Of a stretch of 64,000 nucleotides of DNA, positions 7,346-15,373 are shown piece by piece (position 1 is the stretch's first letter; every line of letters starts with the position of its first letter). The DNA is from Lichenicola sp050954785. Its GTDB lineage: Bacteria; Pseudomonadota; Alphaproteobacteria; Acetobacterales; Acetobacteraceae. The stretch covers positions 124,001 to 188,000 of the forward strand of contig JBPBQO010000001.1 of assembly GCA_050954785.1 (NCBI GenBank), given 5' to 3'. A program made the position numbers and the translations under genes. The notes beneath the pieces were generated by a model. That model had not been told where the DNA came from. It searched no databases and worked only from the letters and a program-made list of their open reading frames with translations.

Positions 7346-8917
7346 ATGACCCCTCTGCCGCCGACCCCTCCCGCTCAAGCGAAACGGCTGCTTGCCGTAT
7401 TGCTGATGACCAGCGGTCTCGTTGCCACCTCGGCCCTGGCCGATGACGCGCACGGACTGGCGACACCGGTGTCGCTGGCGGCGGCGGCAGCCAAGCCGGC
7501 ACCGGTCGACAAGCCGGAGAAATCCGATAACGCACTGATCGCCGAACTGCCGGTGGACAGCGTCACTCATCACGACCTGGCCCTGGCCACCGGCCATCTT
7601 GGCTACACCGCCACGGCGGGAACGCTGACCTTGCGCGACGATGAAGGCGCACCGTCCGCCAAGGTGTTCTACGTGGCCTATGTCGCGGACGGTCAGCAGG
7701 TGCCGCGTCGACCGGTCAGCTTCTTCTTCAACGGCGGTCCCGGCGCCGGGACCGCCTTCCTGCATCTGGGTGCCGCTGGACCGGTGGTGCTGAATTTTCC
7801 GACCGCCAACCCGACCGACGGCGCGAACGCGCAGATCGGTCCCAATCCCGATAGCTGGCTGCGCTTCACCGACATGGTGTTCATCGATGCGGTCGGCACC
7901 GGCTACAGCCTGCCGGAGAAGCCGGCCAAGGCGCCCAAGCAGTTCTGGGGCGTAAAGCAGGACGGGTCCGCTTTCGCCGACGCGATCCGGCTCTGGCTCG
8001 AGGCCAACCGGCGTCAGCGCTCGCCGAAATACCTGGTCGGCGAAAGCTATGGCGGCATCCGCTCGATCAAGACCGCCTATGCGCTGCAAACCGAACAGAA
8101 CATCCCGCTGGCCGGTATCGTCATGATCTCGCCGGCGATCGAGATGAACCTGATCGGCAGCAGCGACAATCCGCTGGCTAATGCGATCCTGTTGCCGAGC
8201 CTGGCCGCAGCCGCGCTGGAACGCGACCACAAGCTCACCCCGCAGGCGGTCGACGATGCGTATCACTACGCGTTCGGTCCATATCTCTCGACGCTGGCAG
8301 GCGCTCCGCTCGCTGCCGATGCAGCGCATGATTTCTACGGCAAGGTCGCTGTCATGACCGGGCTGCCCGAGGCTGTCGTTGCCAAGGAACGCGCCCAGAT
8401 CGATCCGCAGGCACATGACGTGCGGAGCCGTGACGGCCGGCTCTACAGCCTGTACGACGGTACACTCTCGATTGCCGATCCCTATCCCGAAGGCATCGAC
8501 AATGGCGACAGCCCGGAACCGGTGCTCTCCGGATACGGGCTTGCCTATGGCAATGCCTTCACCGGCTATGTCGGCGACGCGCTCGGCTTTCGCACCGACC
8601 TGAAATACGACCTGCTGAACCTCGCGGTGAACAAGGCCTGGGACTACAAGCAAGGCGGCGACCTGATCTCGCGTGGCATGCCCGATCTGCGCAAGCTGAT
8701 GGCGGTCAATCCGTCCCTGCGGGTGTTCATCGCCAACGGTTATTTCGACCTGACCTGCCCGTTTTCCGGCAGCCGCTGGCTGATCGAGCACATGCCGGTC
8801 GGACGCGATCGCGTGCGGCTCAAGGTCTATCCCGGCGGTCATATGCTCTACACGCGGCCGGATAGCCGTGCAGCGCTCGCGCACGATGTTTCAGCGCTCT
8901 ACACCGGCAGCCCGTAG
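7346..8917 (+). CDS. Secreted S10-family serine carboxypeptidase
   Basis: The 523-residue protein starts with a signal peptide (hydrophobic stretch then SALADDA near residue 30). The catalytic triad of the S10 family is visible: Ser in VGESYGGIRS near residue 233, Asp in NGYFDLTCP near 468, and His in PGGHMLYTR near 501. The oxyanion motif FFFNGGPGAG is near residue 131. It probably removes C-terminal residues from peptides in the periplasm. The ATG at 7346 is chosen because upstream in-frame sequence is antisense to the exonuclease gene and lacks a signal peptide. Confidence 0.9.
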   Translation: MTPLPPTPPAQAKRLLAVLLMTSGLVATSALADDAHGLATPVSLAAAAAKPAPVDKPEKSDNALIAELPVDSVTHHDLALATGHLGYTATAGTLTLRDDEGAPSAKVFYVAYVADGQQVPRRPVSFFFNGGPGAGTAFLHLGAAGPVVLNFPTANPTDGANAQIGPNPDSWLRFTDMVFIDAVGTGYSLPEKPAKAPKQFWGVKQDGSAFADAIRLWLEANRRQRSPKYLVGESYGGIRSIKTAYALQTEQNIPLAGIVMISPAIEMNLIGSSDNPLANAILLPSLAAAALERDHKLTPQAVDDAYHYAFGPYLSTLAGAPLAADAAHDFYGKVAVMTGLPEAVVAKERAQIDPQAHDVRSRDGRLYSLYDGTLSIADPYPEGIDNGDSPEPVLSGYGLAYGNAFTGYVGDALGFRTDLKYDLLNLAVNKAWDYKQGGDLISRGMPDLRKLMAVNPSLRVFIANGYFDLTCPFSGSRWLIEHMPVGRDRVRLKVYPGGHMLYTRPDSRAALAHDVSALYTGSP

Positions 8918-9578
8918 GCTCGCCTGCCGGCTGCTGCCGATACTGTCCCTGGTCCTAGCCCTGGTCCTGGCCGGTTGCGCGTCGACGCCACCGGCCTGCG
9001 TCCCGGGTCCGCTGGCCGACGATGCCATCGCGATCGTGTCGCATGGCTGGCACACCGACCTCGCTATCCCGGCCGCTGCGCTGCGTGGCGAGATGCGGCA
9101 GTTCCGGCACGTATTTCCCGGCATGGCGGTGCTGATGGTCGGCTTCGGCAAGCGCACCTTCATGATGGCGCCGGTGACCGGTCTCGGCGACCTGCTGGTC
9201 GGCCCGTTTCCCGGCGACGGCACGCTGCTGATCGCCGGACTGACCGCGCCGCCGGACCGTGCCTACCACGACGGCACGATGGAGATTGCCCGCTTGTCCT
9301 CCGAAGGGGCCGACCGCCTGTCCGATTTCATCTGGCGGACCCTCGACGTGCGACACGACCAGCCGGTCCGGATCGCCAACGGCTTCTTTCCGGGCAGCAT
9401 CTTCTATGCGACCCGGATCGGCTATTCCGGCACCTACACCTGCAACAGCTGGAGCGGAGATGCCCTGCATGCAGCCGGTGTCATGCCGAAGGCCTCGGGG
9501 ATCGTGTTCGCCTCGCAGGTGATGGACCGGGTTAGCCGGGTGGTCAGCAGCGCGTGCTTGATCGGCCGCCGCCGTTGA
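8886..9578 (+). CDS. DUF2459 (TIGR02117-like) lipoprotein
   Basis: The 230-residue protein has a lipoprotein signal with lipobox LVLAGC near residue 30, then the family block IAIVSHGWHTDLAIPA and later GYSGTYTCNSWSGDALHAAG. This matches DUF2459/TIGR02117 proteins of unknown function. The His in GWHTD and Cys/Asn in TCNSW could form a Cys-His catalytic site, which is inference. The gene overlaps the 3' end of the S10 peptidase gene by 32 bases. A GTG at 8868 is an alternative start. Confidence 0.8.
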   Translation: MFQRSTPAARRLACRLLPILSLVLALVLAGCASTPPACVPGPLADDAIAIVSHGWHTDLAIPAAALRGEMRQFRHVFPGMAVLMVGFGKRTFMMAPVTGLGDLLVGPFPGDGTLLIAGLTAPPDRAYHDGTMEIARLSSEGADRLSDFIWRTLDVRHDQPVRIANGFFPGSIFYATRIGYSGTYTCNSWSGDALHAAGVMPKASGIVFASQVMDRVSRVVSSACLIGRRR

Positions 9579-9594
9579 ACCAGCCCCGAGGGGA

Positions 9595-9765
9595 TCAGTT
9601 GTGCGGCGGTCGCGTGGTGACCTGAGCAGGCACGGCCTCGCCATTCGGCATCACGACATAGGTCCGGCTGGGCGACGAGCCGCCACCGCCGAAACTGGAA
9701 CTGCACGCTGCAAGGAATCCCGCTACCAGGAGGGTTGCCATGCAGCCAAGAGCGCGGATCGTCAT
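9595..9765 (-). CDS. Small lipoprotein of unknown function
   Basis: A 56-residue protein with a clear lipoprotein signal: MTIRALGCMATLLVAGFLAAC, lipobox LAAC, followed by a Ser/Gly linker and a short RTYVVMPNGEAVPAQVTTR tail. The ATG at 9765 has a GGAGG ribosome site eight to nine bases upstream. It converges on the DUF2459 lipoprotein gene, leaving 16 bases. The TYVVMPNG tail resembles small exported lipoproteins of unknown role. Confidence 0.65.
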   Translation of the reverse strand: MTIRALGCMATLLVAGFLAACSSSFGGGGSSPSRTYVVMPNGEAVPAQVTTRPPHN

Positions 9766-9968
9766 CGAATGAAAGCCTCCGTTGTGAGCGACTGACCTGA
9801 GCATCATGGGCTGCGAATGCGCAATGCCCAGCTCGGCCCAGCACAGCGCGCGGCGGATCGGAAAGCCAGCTTTTAGCCGCTCGTATCGATGGAAGTTGAA
9901 TCGAACTCATCCGCACACCTGGCAAAAACGGTGTTGAGTGGCATCCATCAGGATGCAACACTTGGTCG

Positions 9969-10022
9969 ATAGGGGATGGGGTTCCCCCTTGAACCGCCCG
10001 CCGTGGGCTGATGACTCCTGCA
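9969..10022 (+). promoter_or_regulatory. Fluoride riboswitch (crcB motif)
   Basis: The segment carries the conserved blocks of the fluoride-sensing aptamer in order: GGGGATGGGGTTCCCC, then GAACCGCC, a short stem GCCC..GGGC, and CTGATGACTCCTGC. It lies about 105 bases before a gene whose first domain is a CrcB fluoride channel, the classic target. A small hairpin (CGGAC/GTCCG at 10027-10041) follows, but no T-tract was seen, so the expression platform is unclear. The remaining gene-free sequence from 9766 to 9968 shows no other feature. Confidence 0.92.
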
Positions 10023-10125
10023 AATTCGGACTAAACGTCCGCGGGAGGATCCTGTTCTTGCTCCAAGATAACCATCAAAAGCGGAACCTATCGTCGGCTT
10101 CTTCGATCGAGGGAGCCTGTCGCGA

Positions 10126-11358
10126 ATGCTGACTTACGCATTGATCGGCCTGGGCGGCGCACTCGGCAGCGTCGCACGAGCTTGGCTCGGGAACGCGATG
10201 GTGGCGCTGACCGGCCCCAGCTTCCCGTGGGGCACGATCCTCATCAATATCGTCGGCTCTTTCGTCATCGGCTTCTTCGGAACCCTGACCGCGACCGACG
10301 GTCGTTTCGCGGTCCCATTCGACGTGCGCGCCTTCGTCATGGTCGGCGTCTGCGGGGGCTTCACCACCTTCTCCTCGTTCAGCCTGCAGACGTTCGAGCT
10401 GCTTCGTGACGGCAGGACCGGGCAGGCCCTCGTCAACATCGCGCTCTCGGTGGCGCTTTGCCTCGCGAGCGTGGCTGTTGGCTATTCGCTGGCATTGATG
10501 ACACGAACCTCGCGTCTCGCGGTCATCGGCACGGCAACTCCCGGATCGATCAGCGACAGCACGCTGGTCGCATTGCATCGACCCGAAGCAGTACAGGGCA
10601 TGCTTGCCGTCGCACGGCAGCTCATGGCCAGGGAAGACGGGCGGATCACCGCGCTGGCGATCGACGGCCCGGTACTGGCCGAACTGCAGCCGACCGAAGA
10701 GGTATCGACCCAGCAACGCACGAAAGAGATCGCGGCCAGGCGCACGGATTGGGTCGAGGGCATGCGGTCGACACTCGATCGCTGGGTCGAGCAGGAGCGC
10801 CGTACCGGCCATCCGGCTCGCTGGATCGAGGTGCGCGGCGATGGTGCGCTGGCAATCGCCGAGCATGGTCGTGGTGCCCACCTTCTTCTGCTGGAACAGA
10901 CCATCGGCAATGCGACCGCTCGGTCCCGCATCCATGCTGCCCTGATCCGGGCGCAACGACCGGTGCTGCTTGTCCCGTCCGGCCATGCCGGCGAGTTCGG
11001 CCAGGTCATTGCCGTAGCCTGGCGTGACGATCCACATGTGCGCCAGGCAGTACGGACCGCGGCGCCCCTGCTGTCGAAGGCGAAGCGCGTCCTCATTCTC
11101 CAGATCGGCGACGGGCAGGACGATGTGTCCCTGGATACGGCCTTCGATGGGTTGCCGATCGAACGGGTCACGGCAGCAGCAGCCGGTGACGACACCGGAG
11201 CGCAACTGCTTTCGATGGCGCATGAAGCTGGTGCCGGTCTTCTCGTCATGGGTAGCTACAGCCATGGCAGCCTGCGCGAGGAAGTATTCGGCGGCGTAAC
11301 GGAAAGCATGCTCAGGCACGCCGATCTTCCCGTTCTCATGCAGCATCGGGATGCCTGA
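10126..11358 (+). CDS. crcB: CrcB fluoride channel fused to universal-stress-protein domain
   Basis: Residues 1 to about 125 are a complete CrcB/Fluc unit with four helices: GGALGSVARAW at 10-20, the pore Asn41 in INIVGSF, and the Phe-box CGGFTTFSSFS at 76-86 (Phe82, Phe85). The remaining 285 residues look like UspA-type sequence, ending in GAGLLVMGSYSHGSLREEVFGG, the typical USP nucleotide-site motif. Family CrcB proteins are about 125 residues, so this is a fusion. The channel expels fluoride through the inner membrane as a dimer; the stress domain should face the cytoplasm. A GAGGGA ribosome site precedes the ATG. Confidence 0.93.
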   Translation: MLTYALIGLGGALGSVARAWLGNAMVALTGPSFPWGTILINIVGSFVIGFFGTLTATDGRFAVPFDVRAFVMVGVCGGFTTFSSFSLQTFELLRDGRTGQALVNIALSVALCLASVAVGYSLALMTRTSRLAVIGTATPGSISDSTLVALHRPEAVQGMLAVARQLMAREDGRITALAIDGPVLAELQPTEEVSTQQRTKEIAARRTDWVEGMRSTLDRWVEQERRTGHPARWIEVRGDGALAIAEHGRGAHLLLLEQTIGNATARSRIHAALIRAQRPVLLVPSGHAGEFGQVIAVAWRDDPHVRQAVRTAAPLLSKAKRVLILQIGDGQDDVSLDTAFDGLPIERVTAAAAGDDTGAQLLSMAHEAGAGLLVMGSYSHGSLREEVFGGVTESMLRHADLPVLMQHRDA

Positions 11359-11359
11359 C

Positions 11360-12208
11360 ATGGATAGCATCGTGTGTGTCCTGGACGATCCACAAACCAC
11401 CGCGTCCATACTGCGAGCCGGTCAACTTCTTTCGGACCGGCTGCACGATCCCGAGGTGCGTGCCCTGCACTCTCGGCCGCTTCACGACCCGTCGTTCATG
11501 CCGACCGAGGAGGTCATGACCGAAGAGCGTCTCCAGCTTTGCAGCGAACGCGAAGACGCTCGCACCTACCAAATCGAGCAGCAACAGGCGGATCGCAGTG
11601 CATCGTTTCAGGAAGTCGAAGGAGATTTCTGCGAGATCATCGTTGCTGCGGCGCGCGATGCCGTTCTTGTGGTTGTCGGATCACCGGACGGCAGTCATGG
11701 CCGCGATCATGTGAAGGTGTCGAAGATCATCCGTTCGTTGCTGGCCGGACCTTCGGCGCCGGTTATCGTCGTGCCGGAAACTTCCTCTGCGTTAATTGCC
11801 GAGAGGATCGCAATCGCATGGAAACGCGGCACCCGGCTCGACATATCGCGCAATCCGATCATGGCACTCCTGCTCGAATCCACGGAGTTGCACGTGCTTG
11901 TTCCCGACGACGATCCTGAAAACGAAGAGGATCTCGAAGCCTGTATACGGGCGGTGAAACAGCGTGGTGTTCTCGTCACGATCCATCGGCTCGTCCTGAA
12001 CGGACGGCATGCAGGACGGGTCACGATCGACGCAGCGACACGTGACCGATGCGACCTGCTAGTCATGTTCGAAGATATTCATTCATGGCTGGAAGCCATG
12101 GTTTTCGGTAGTTCGGAACAGGATGTCCTGAATCACCAGAAGCTACCGGTGCTTCTGGCCAATAGTTCGGTCAGTCCTCGCCAGCGGAGACATCCACCTG
12201 AGTCTTGA
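11360..12208 (+). CDS. Universal stress protein-like, two domains
   Basis: The 282-residue protein begins two bases after the crcB-usp stop and is probably in the fluoride operon. The N-terminal half resembles a UspA domain (DSIVCVLDDPQTTASILRAG at the start, then DAVLVVVGSPDGSHGRDHVKVSKIIRSLL and APVIVVPE). The C-terminal half is a diverged repeat with CDLLVMFEDIHSWLEAMVFGSSEQDVL. The glycine-rich ATP motif is weak in both halves. ATG 11360 is preferred because GGGA lies eight bases upstream; ATG 11351 is possible. Confidence 0.78.
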   Translation: MDSIVCVLDDPQTTASILRAGQLLSDRLHDPEVRALHSRPLHDPSFMPTEEVMTEERLQLCSEREDARTYQIEQQQADRSASFQEVEGDFCEIIVAAARDAVLVVVGSPDGSHGRDHVKVSKIIRSLLAGPSAPVIVVPETSSALIAERIAIAWKRGTRLDISRNPIMALLLESTELHVLVPDDDPENEEDLEACIRAVKQRGVLVTIHRLVLNGRHAGRVTIDAATRDRCDLLVMFEDIHSWLEAMVFGSSEQDVLNHQKLPVLLANSSVSPRQRRHPPES

Positions 12209-12620
12209 GCCAGGCAGTGCGAAGATCCTGCTGAGTTTTCTTGAGCACGGAGAGTCGTCGATCAAGCCAGTGCCCGAGAAGAGTTTCGGACTCCGACTCG
12301 AGTGCGCAGGCCGACAGCTTCACCGAGAAGTCCGGATCGTAATTCTCTATAGCCAGCAGATCGATTTCTCCCTGCTTTCGGATCGAGCGCAATTCTTCGA
12401 TCAACTCGTAGTTGGTCGTCGTGGTGCCTTGGTTTTCCCGATGGGAGAGGTTCGGGATCGGAGCACTCAGGCGCCCTCTACCGTAGAGAGGATGATCCTC
12501 GACCATGACGTTCTTCTTTCCAACCGGTCGAAGCAGGCCAATGTCATGCAGAACAGGCCAAGCTGTTTCGACGTGCAGATAACTTGCCGAGGCAACTCGG
12601 GTTCCACCTGAAGTCGGCAT
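12171..12620 (-). CDS. Hypothetical protein
   Basis: No family was recognised. The frame is open with normal GC-rich third positions, especially downstream of residue 40, and encodes an acidic, helix-prone protein with many Glu, Gln and Leu residues and no membrane segment. It converges on and overlaps the stress-protein gene by 38 bases. The start is uncertain: ATG 12620, an internal ATG at 12506 or TTG 12641. The C-terminal 110 residues look most gene-like. It could be spurious. Confidence 0.4.
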   Translation of the reverse strand: MPTSGGTRVASASYLHVETAWPVLHDIGLLRPVGKKNVMVEDHPLYGRGRLSAPIPNLSHRENQGTTTTNYELIEELRSIRKQGEIDLLAIENYDPDFSVKLSACALESESETLLGHWLDRRLSVLKKTQQDLRTAWLKTQVDVSAGED

Positions 12621-12697
12621 GACCGGATATCGCGATACCAATTCGTAACGACCGTATATGGCATGGAGACATTATCCATGATCTGCATGCCGCGATC

Positions 12698-14239
12698 CTA
12701 ATGCCCGGCCGCCATCCTGTGCTGCGTTTTTTCGTCGATCGGCAAGGTAGTGGCCGTCAAGGGAACGCCTTGCCAGCCGGCACCGATCGCCGTGAACAGG
12801 CCGATCGCGTCCTGCAGCCGGGCCAGTTCCCCAACCGCTTCGAGGTTTTCGGCAGTGTAGGTCGCGCGTTCGCTGGTCAGCACGTCGAGGAAGCCCGACA
12901 GGCCAGCCCCATACAGCCTGCGCGCGCGGTCGAGAGCCAGTGCATTGCTCTGTGCGGCCCGATGCAGCGTCGCACTCCGGATCTTGTCGTTGCGATAGGC
13001 GACCAGCCGGTCCTCGACCTCCTGGAACGAGCGCAGCACGGTCTGTTCATATTGGAGGCGAGCGGCTTCCGCGTTCGCATGCGCCTCGCGGACTTCGGCT
13101 GACAGACGGCCGCCATGATACAGCGGCGCGCTGACCTGCAGCACCAGCGACCAGGCCAGGCTGCTGGCGGTGAACAGCTCATGGATCATGCTGGACTGGG
13201 GCGTGAACGAGAGCGGCAGGACGAAGCTCGGATAGAGCTGAGCCACCGCCACCCCGATCCGCGCGGTTGCCTGCGCATATTGCCGTTCGGCCTGACGGAT
13301 GTCCGGACGGTTGGCGATCACCATCGACGGCAGCGCCACCGGCAGGCCCGGCACGGACGGCAGCGGTGCCGGCCGTTCCAGCAACCCCTCGAAGGTGCCG
13401 GGCATCTGTCCCGTCAGCACCGAGATCGCGTGCGCCAACTGGGCGATACGGGTCTGCAGCGGTTGCCGCGTGGCCTGTTCGGTTTCGAGCTCGCCCTGTG
13501 CCTGCGCCACCTGCAGCGTGGTGCCCAGGCCCTGGGTAAAGACCTTGTTGGTGAGTGCCAGGGCGTCGCTGGCTGCCTGGATGTTACGGTCGGCGATCTG
13601 CAGTTGCAGTTGCGAGGCACGCAGGGTGACGTAGTCGGTGGACAGTTCCGACAGCAGCGCCAGCAGGGTGGAGCGGCGCTGTTCGATGCCGGCATCGACC
13701 GCGGCCTGTTGCGCCTCGATCGAGTGGCGGATGCGGCCGAACACGTCGAGCTCCCAGCTCGCGGTAAGACCATATTGCCACAGGCGGTTGTCGGAATTCG
13801 CACCGGTCAGCGGCGGGTATTCGAGCGTCGTGCTGAAGCGCTGGATGCCGGCGGCCGGTGTCACGTCGATCTGCGGATACAGGCCGCCGGCGATCTGGTC
13901 GCGCAGGCCGCGTGCGGCAAGCAGGCGCTGGCCGGCGATCGCCAGGTCGTAGTTGCCGCTGATCGCGCGGTTCACCAGCAGGGTCAGCACCGGATCGTGA
14001 AAGCTCGCCCACCAGTCGCGCATTTCCGCCTGGGTCGCGGCGAGCTCGTCCGGGGTCGCTGCATGCTCGGTCCAGTTGGCCGGGAGAGCCATTTCCGGCG
14101 TGTGGTATTTCGGCCCGACGATGCAGCCCGTCAGCAACAGCAGGGACGCCAGGCAGGAGGGTCCGGAGATGTGCCGGAACCGAAGTCTGGGACCATTAAG
14201 CTTGGGAAATGGCATGATGCGGGCTGCCGTTCGGCTCAC
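12698..14239 (-). CDS. NodT/OprM-family outer-membrane efflux channel
   Basis: The 513-residue protein is an RND/FUSC-type outer-membrane factor. It has a lipoprotein signal with LLLLTGC near residue 38, the family motif VGPKYHTPEMALPANW just after it, and two OEP repeats, including LSTDYVTLRASQLQLQ and LRSFQEVEDRLVAYR. Trimers form the outer-membrane duct of a tripartite pump. The GTG start overlaps the upstream HlyD stop by four bases, tying the channel to this operon. An ATG eight codons later is an alternative start. Confidence 0.92.
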   Translation of the reverse strand: MSRTAARIMPFPKLNGPRLRFRHISGPSCLASLLLLTGCIVGPKYHTPEMALPANWTEHAATPDELAATQAEMRDWWASFHDPVLTLLVNRAISGNYDLAIAGQRLLAARGLRDQIAGGLYPQIDVTPAAGIQRFSTTLEYPPLTGANSDNRLWQYGLTASWELDVFGRIRHSIEAQQAAVDAGIEQRRSTLLALLSELSTDYVTLRASQLQLQIADRNIQAASDALALTNKVFTQGLGTTLQVAQAQGELETEQATRQPLQTRIAQLAHAISVLTGQMPGTFEGLLERPAPLPSVPGLPVALPSMVIANRPDIRQAERQYAQATARIGVAVAQLYPSFVLPLSFTPQSSMIHELFTASSLAWSLVLQVSAPLYHGGRLSAEVREAHANAEAARLQYEQTVLRSFQEVEDRLVAYRNDKIRSATLHRAAQSNALALDRARRLYGAGLSGFLDVLTSERATYTAENLEAVGELARLQDAIGLFTAIGAGWQGVPLTATTLPIDEKTQHRMAAGH

Positions 14240-15144
14240 AGATGGTCCTGCAGCCAGGTAGGAAGCCGTTCGTGGTTGCGTGCTTCCGAGCCGACCGCGA
14301 CCGAACAGGTCATCCCGGCTGCCAGAACGATGCCGGCCGGGATGCTGTCGAGATGGATGCGGACCGGGATGCGCTGCGCCAGCCTGACCCAGGTGAATAC
14401 CGGGTTCACGTCCTGCAGGCCGGAGCGGTCCGGATTGCCGTTCTGGTCGTTGATGCCGCGGGCGATGCTCTCGACATGGCCGCCGAGCAGCGCCTGGTAG
14501 CCCATCAGTTTGATCCGTGCGGGATCGCCGACATGGATGCCGCCGAGCTTGGTTTCCTCGAAGTAGCCATAGACCCAGAACGAGTCCGAATCGATCAGTG
14601 CGATCCTCGCCTGCCCGGTGGTGACGTAGTCGCCGACGCGTAGCAGCAGGTTGGTGACGATGCCGTTCACCGGCGCATAGAGGGTGGCGCGTGCGAGGTT
14701 CAGCTTCGCCGTGTCGAGCTGAACCTGCGCCGCATCCAGTGCGGCCTGCGAGGTCGAAGCGGTGGACGTGAAGCGCTCGCGTTCCTCAGCGGAAACGATC
14801 CCGGCCAGGCCGGCGCGTCGTGACGCATCGGACTGGCGCAGGCGCAGGTCCTCGTGCGCGCTGGACAGCCTGGCCGTGGCCTCGGCGATCGCCAGCCGGA
14901 ACCGCGACGGGTCGATGACGAACAGCGGATCGCCCTTGTGCACGAGCTGGTTGTCCCGGACCGGCACCGCGACCACCGTGCCGGACACTTCCGGCGCAAT
15001 GTCGACGACGTACGCCCGCACCCGTCCGTCACGGGTCCATGGCGCCACCATGTAGGTGCGCCAGAGCGAGGCACCGAGCACCAGGGCCACGGCAACCACC
15101 ACGAGTGTCAGGGTAACGCGAAACAAGGCGCGCAGGAGGTTCAT
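14236..15144 (-). CDS. HlyD/AaeA-family membrane-fusion protein
   Basis: The 302-residue periplasmic adaptor has one N-terminal membrane helix (residues about 7-28), then TRDGRVRAYVVDIAPEVSGTV, a lipoyl-like half, a coiled coil around residues 85-150, and a second half with APVNGIVTNLLLRVGDYV and DSDSFWVYGYFEETKL. This is the AaeA/EmrA layout. It links the inner-membrane FUSC transporter to the outer-membrane channel. Gene order marR-FUSC-DUF1656-HlyD-channel supports an aromatic-acid or xenobiotic efflux role. Confidence 0.92.
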   Translation of the reverse strand: MNLLRALFRVTLTLVVVAVALVLGASLWRTYMVAPWTRDGRVRAYVVDIAPEVSGTVVAVPVRDNQLVHKGDPLFVIDPSRFRLAIAEATARLSSAHEDLRLRQSDASRRAGLAGIVSAEERERFTSTASTSQAALDAAQVQLDTAKLNLARATLYAPVNGIVTNLLLRVGDYVTTGQARIALIDSDSFWVYGYFEETKLGGIHVGDPARIKLMGYQALLGGHVESIARGINDQNGNPDRSGLQDVNPVFTWVRLAQRIPVRIHLDSIPAGIVLAAGMTCSVAVGSEARNHERLPTWLQDHL

Positions 15145-15168
15145 GGGAGTTCAGGCCTCGGTATCTGG

Positions 15169-15363
15169 TCAGGCGTACATGACGAGCAGGGACAACACGC
15201 AGACATAGAGCGCTACCTCCAGCAGAGGCAGGTGCCAGCTCCAGCGAGCCAGGCCGCTGCGCCAGAGCAGCACGCGCAGCACCAGCGTGATCGGCAGCGC
15301 GACCAGGCAATACAGCACGATCGGCGCGAACAGCACGCCGGCGACATTGAGTTCGGTCAGCAT
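15169..15363 (-). CDS. DUF1656 (AaeX-like) small membrane protein
   Basis: A 64-residue protein with two predicted membrane helices and the DUF1656 signature: LTELNVAGVLFAPIVLYCLVA at the start and WHLPLLEVALYVCVLSLLV at the end. DUF1656 proteins occur almost only beside FUSC and HlyD genes, as AaeX does in the p-hydroxybenzoate efflux operon. It lies 10 bases after FUSC and 24 before HlyD, so it is part of the same transcript. Its mechanistic role is not known. Confidence 0.9.
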   Translation of the reverse strand: MLTELNVAGVLFAPIVLYCLVALPITLVLRVLLWRSGLARWSWHLPLLEVALYVCVLSLLVMYA

Positions 15364-15373
15364 CGGTGGCGCA

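Noticed and set aside
6299..8884. Very long frames on both strands over the S10 peptidase and exonuclease genes
   Set aside because: They arise from GC-rich codon bias; the parts beyond the recognised proteins are Arg/Gln-rich without family motifs.
12467..12688. Second minus-strand frame overlapping the hypothetical gene
   Set aside because: No family motif, poor codon usage and full overlap with a more gene-like frame.
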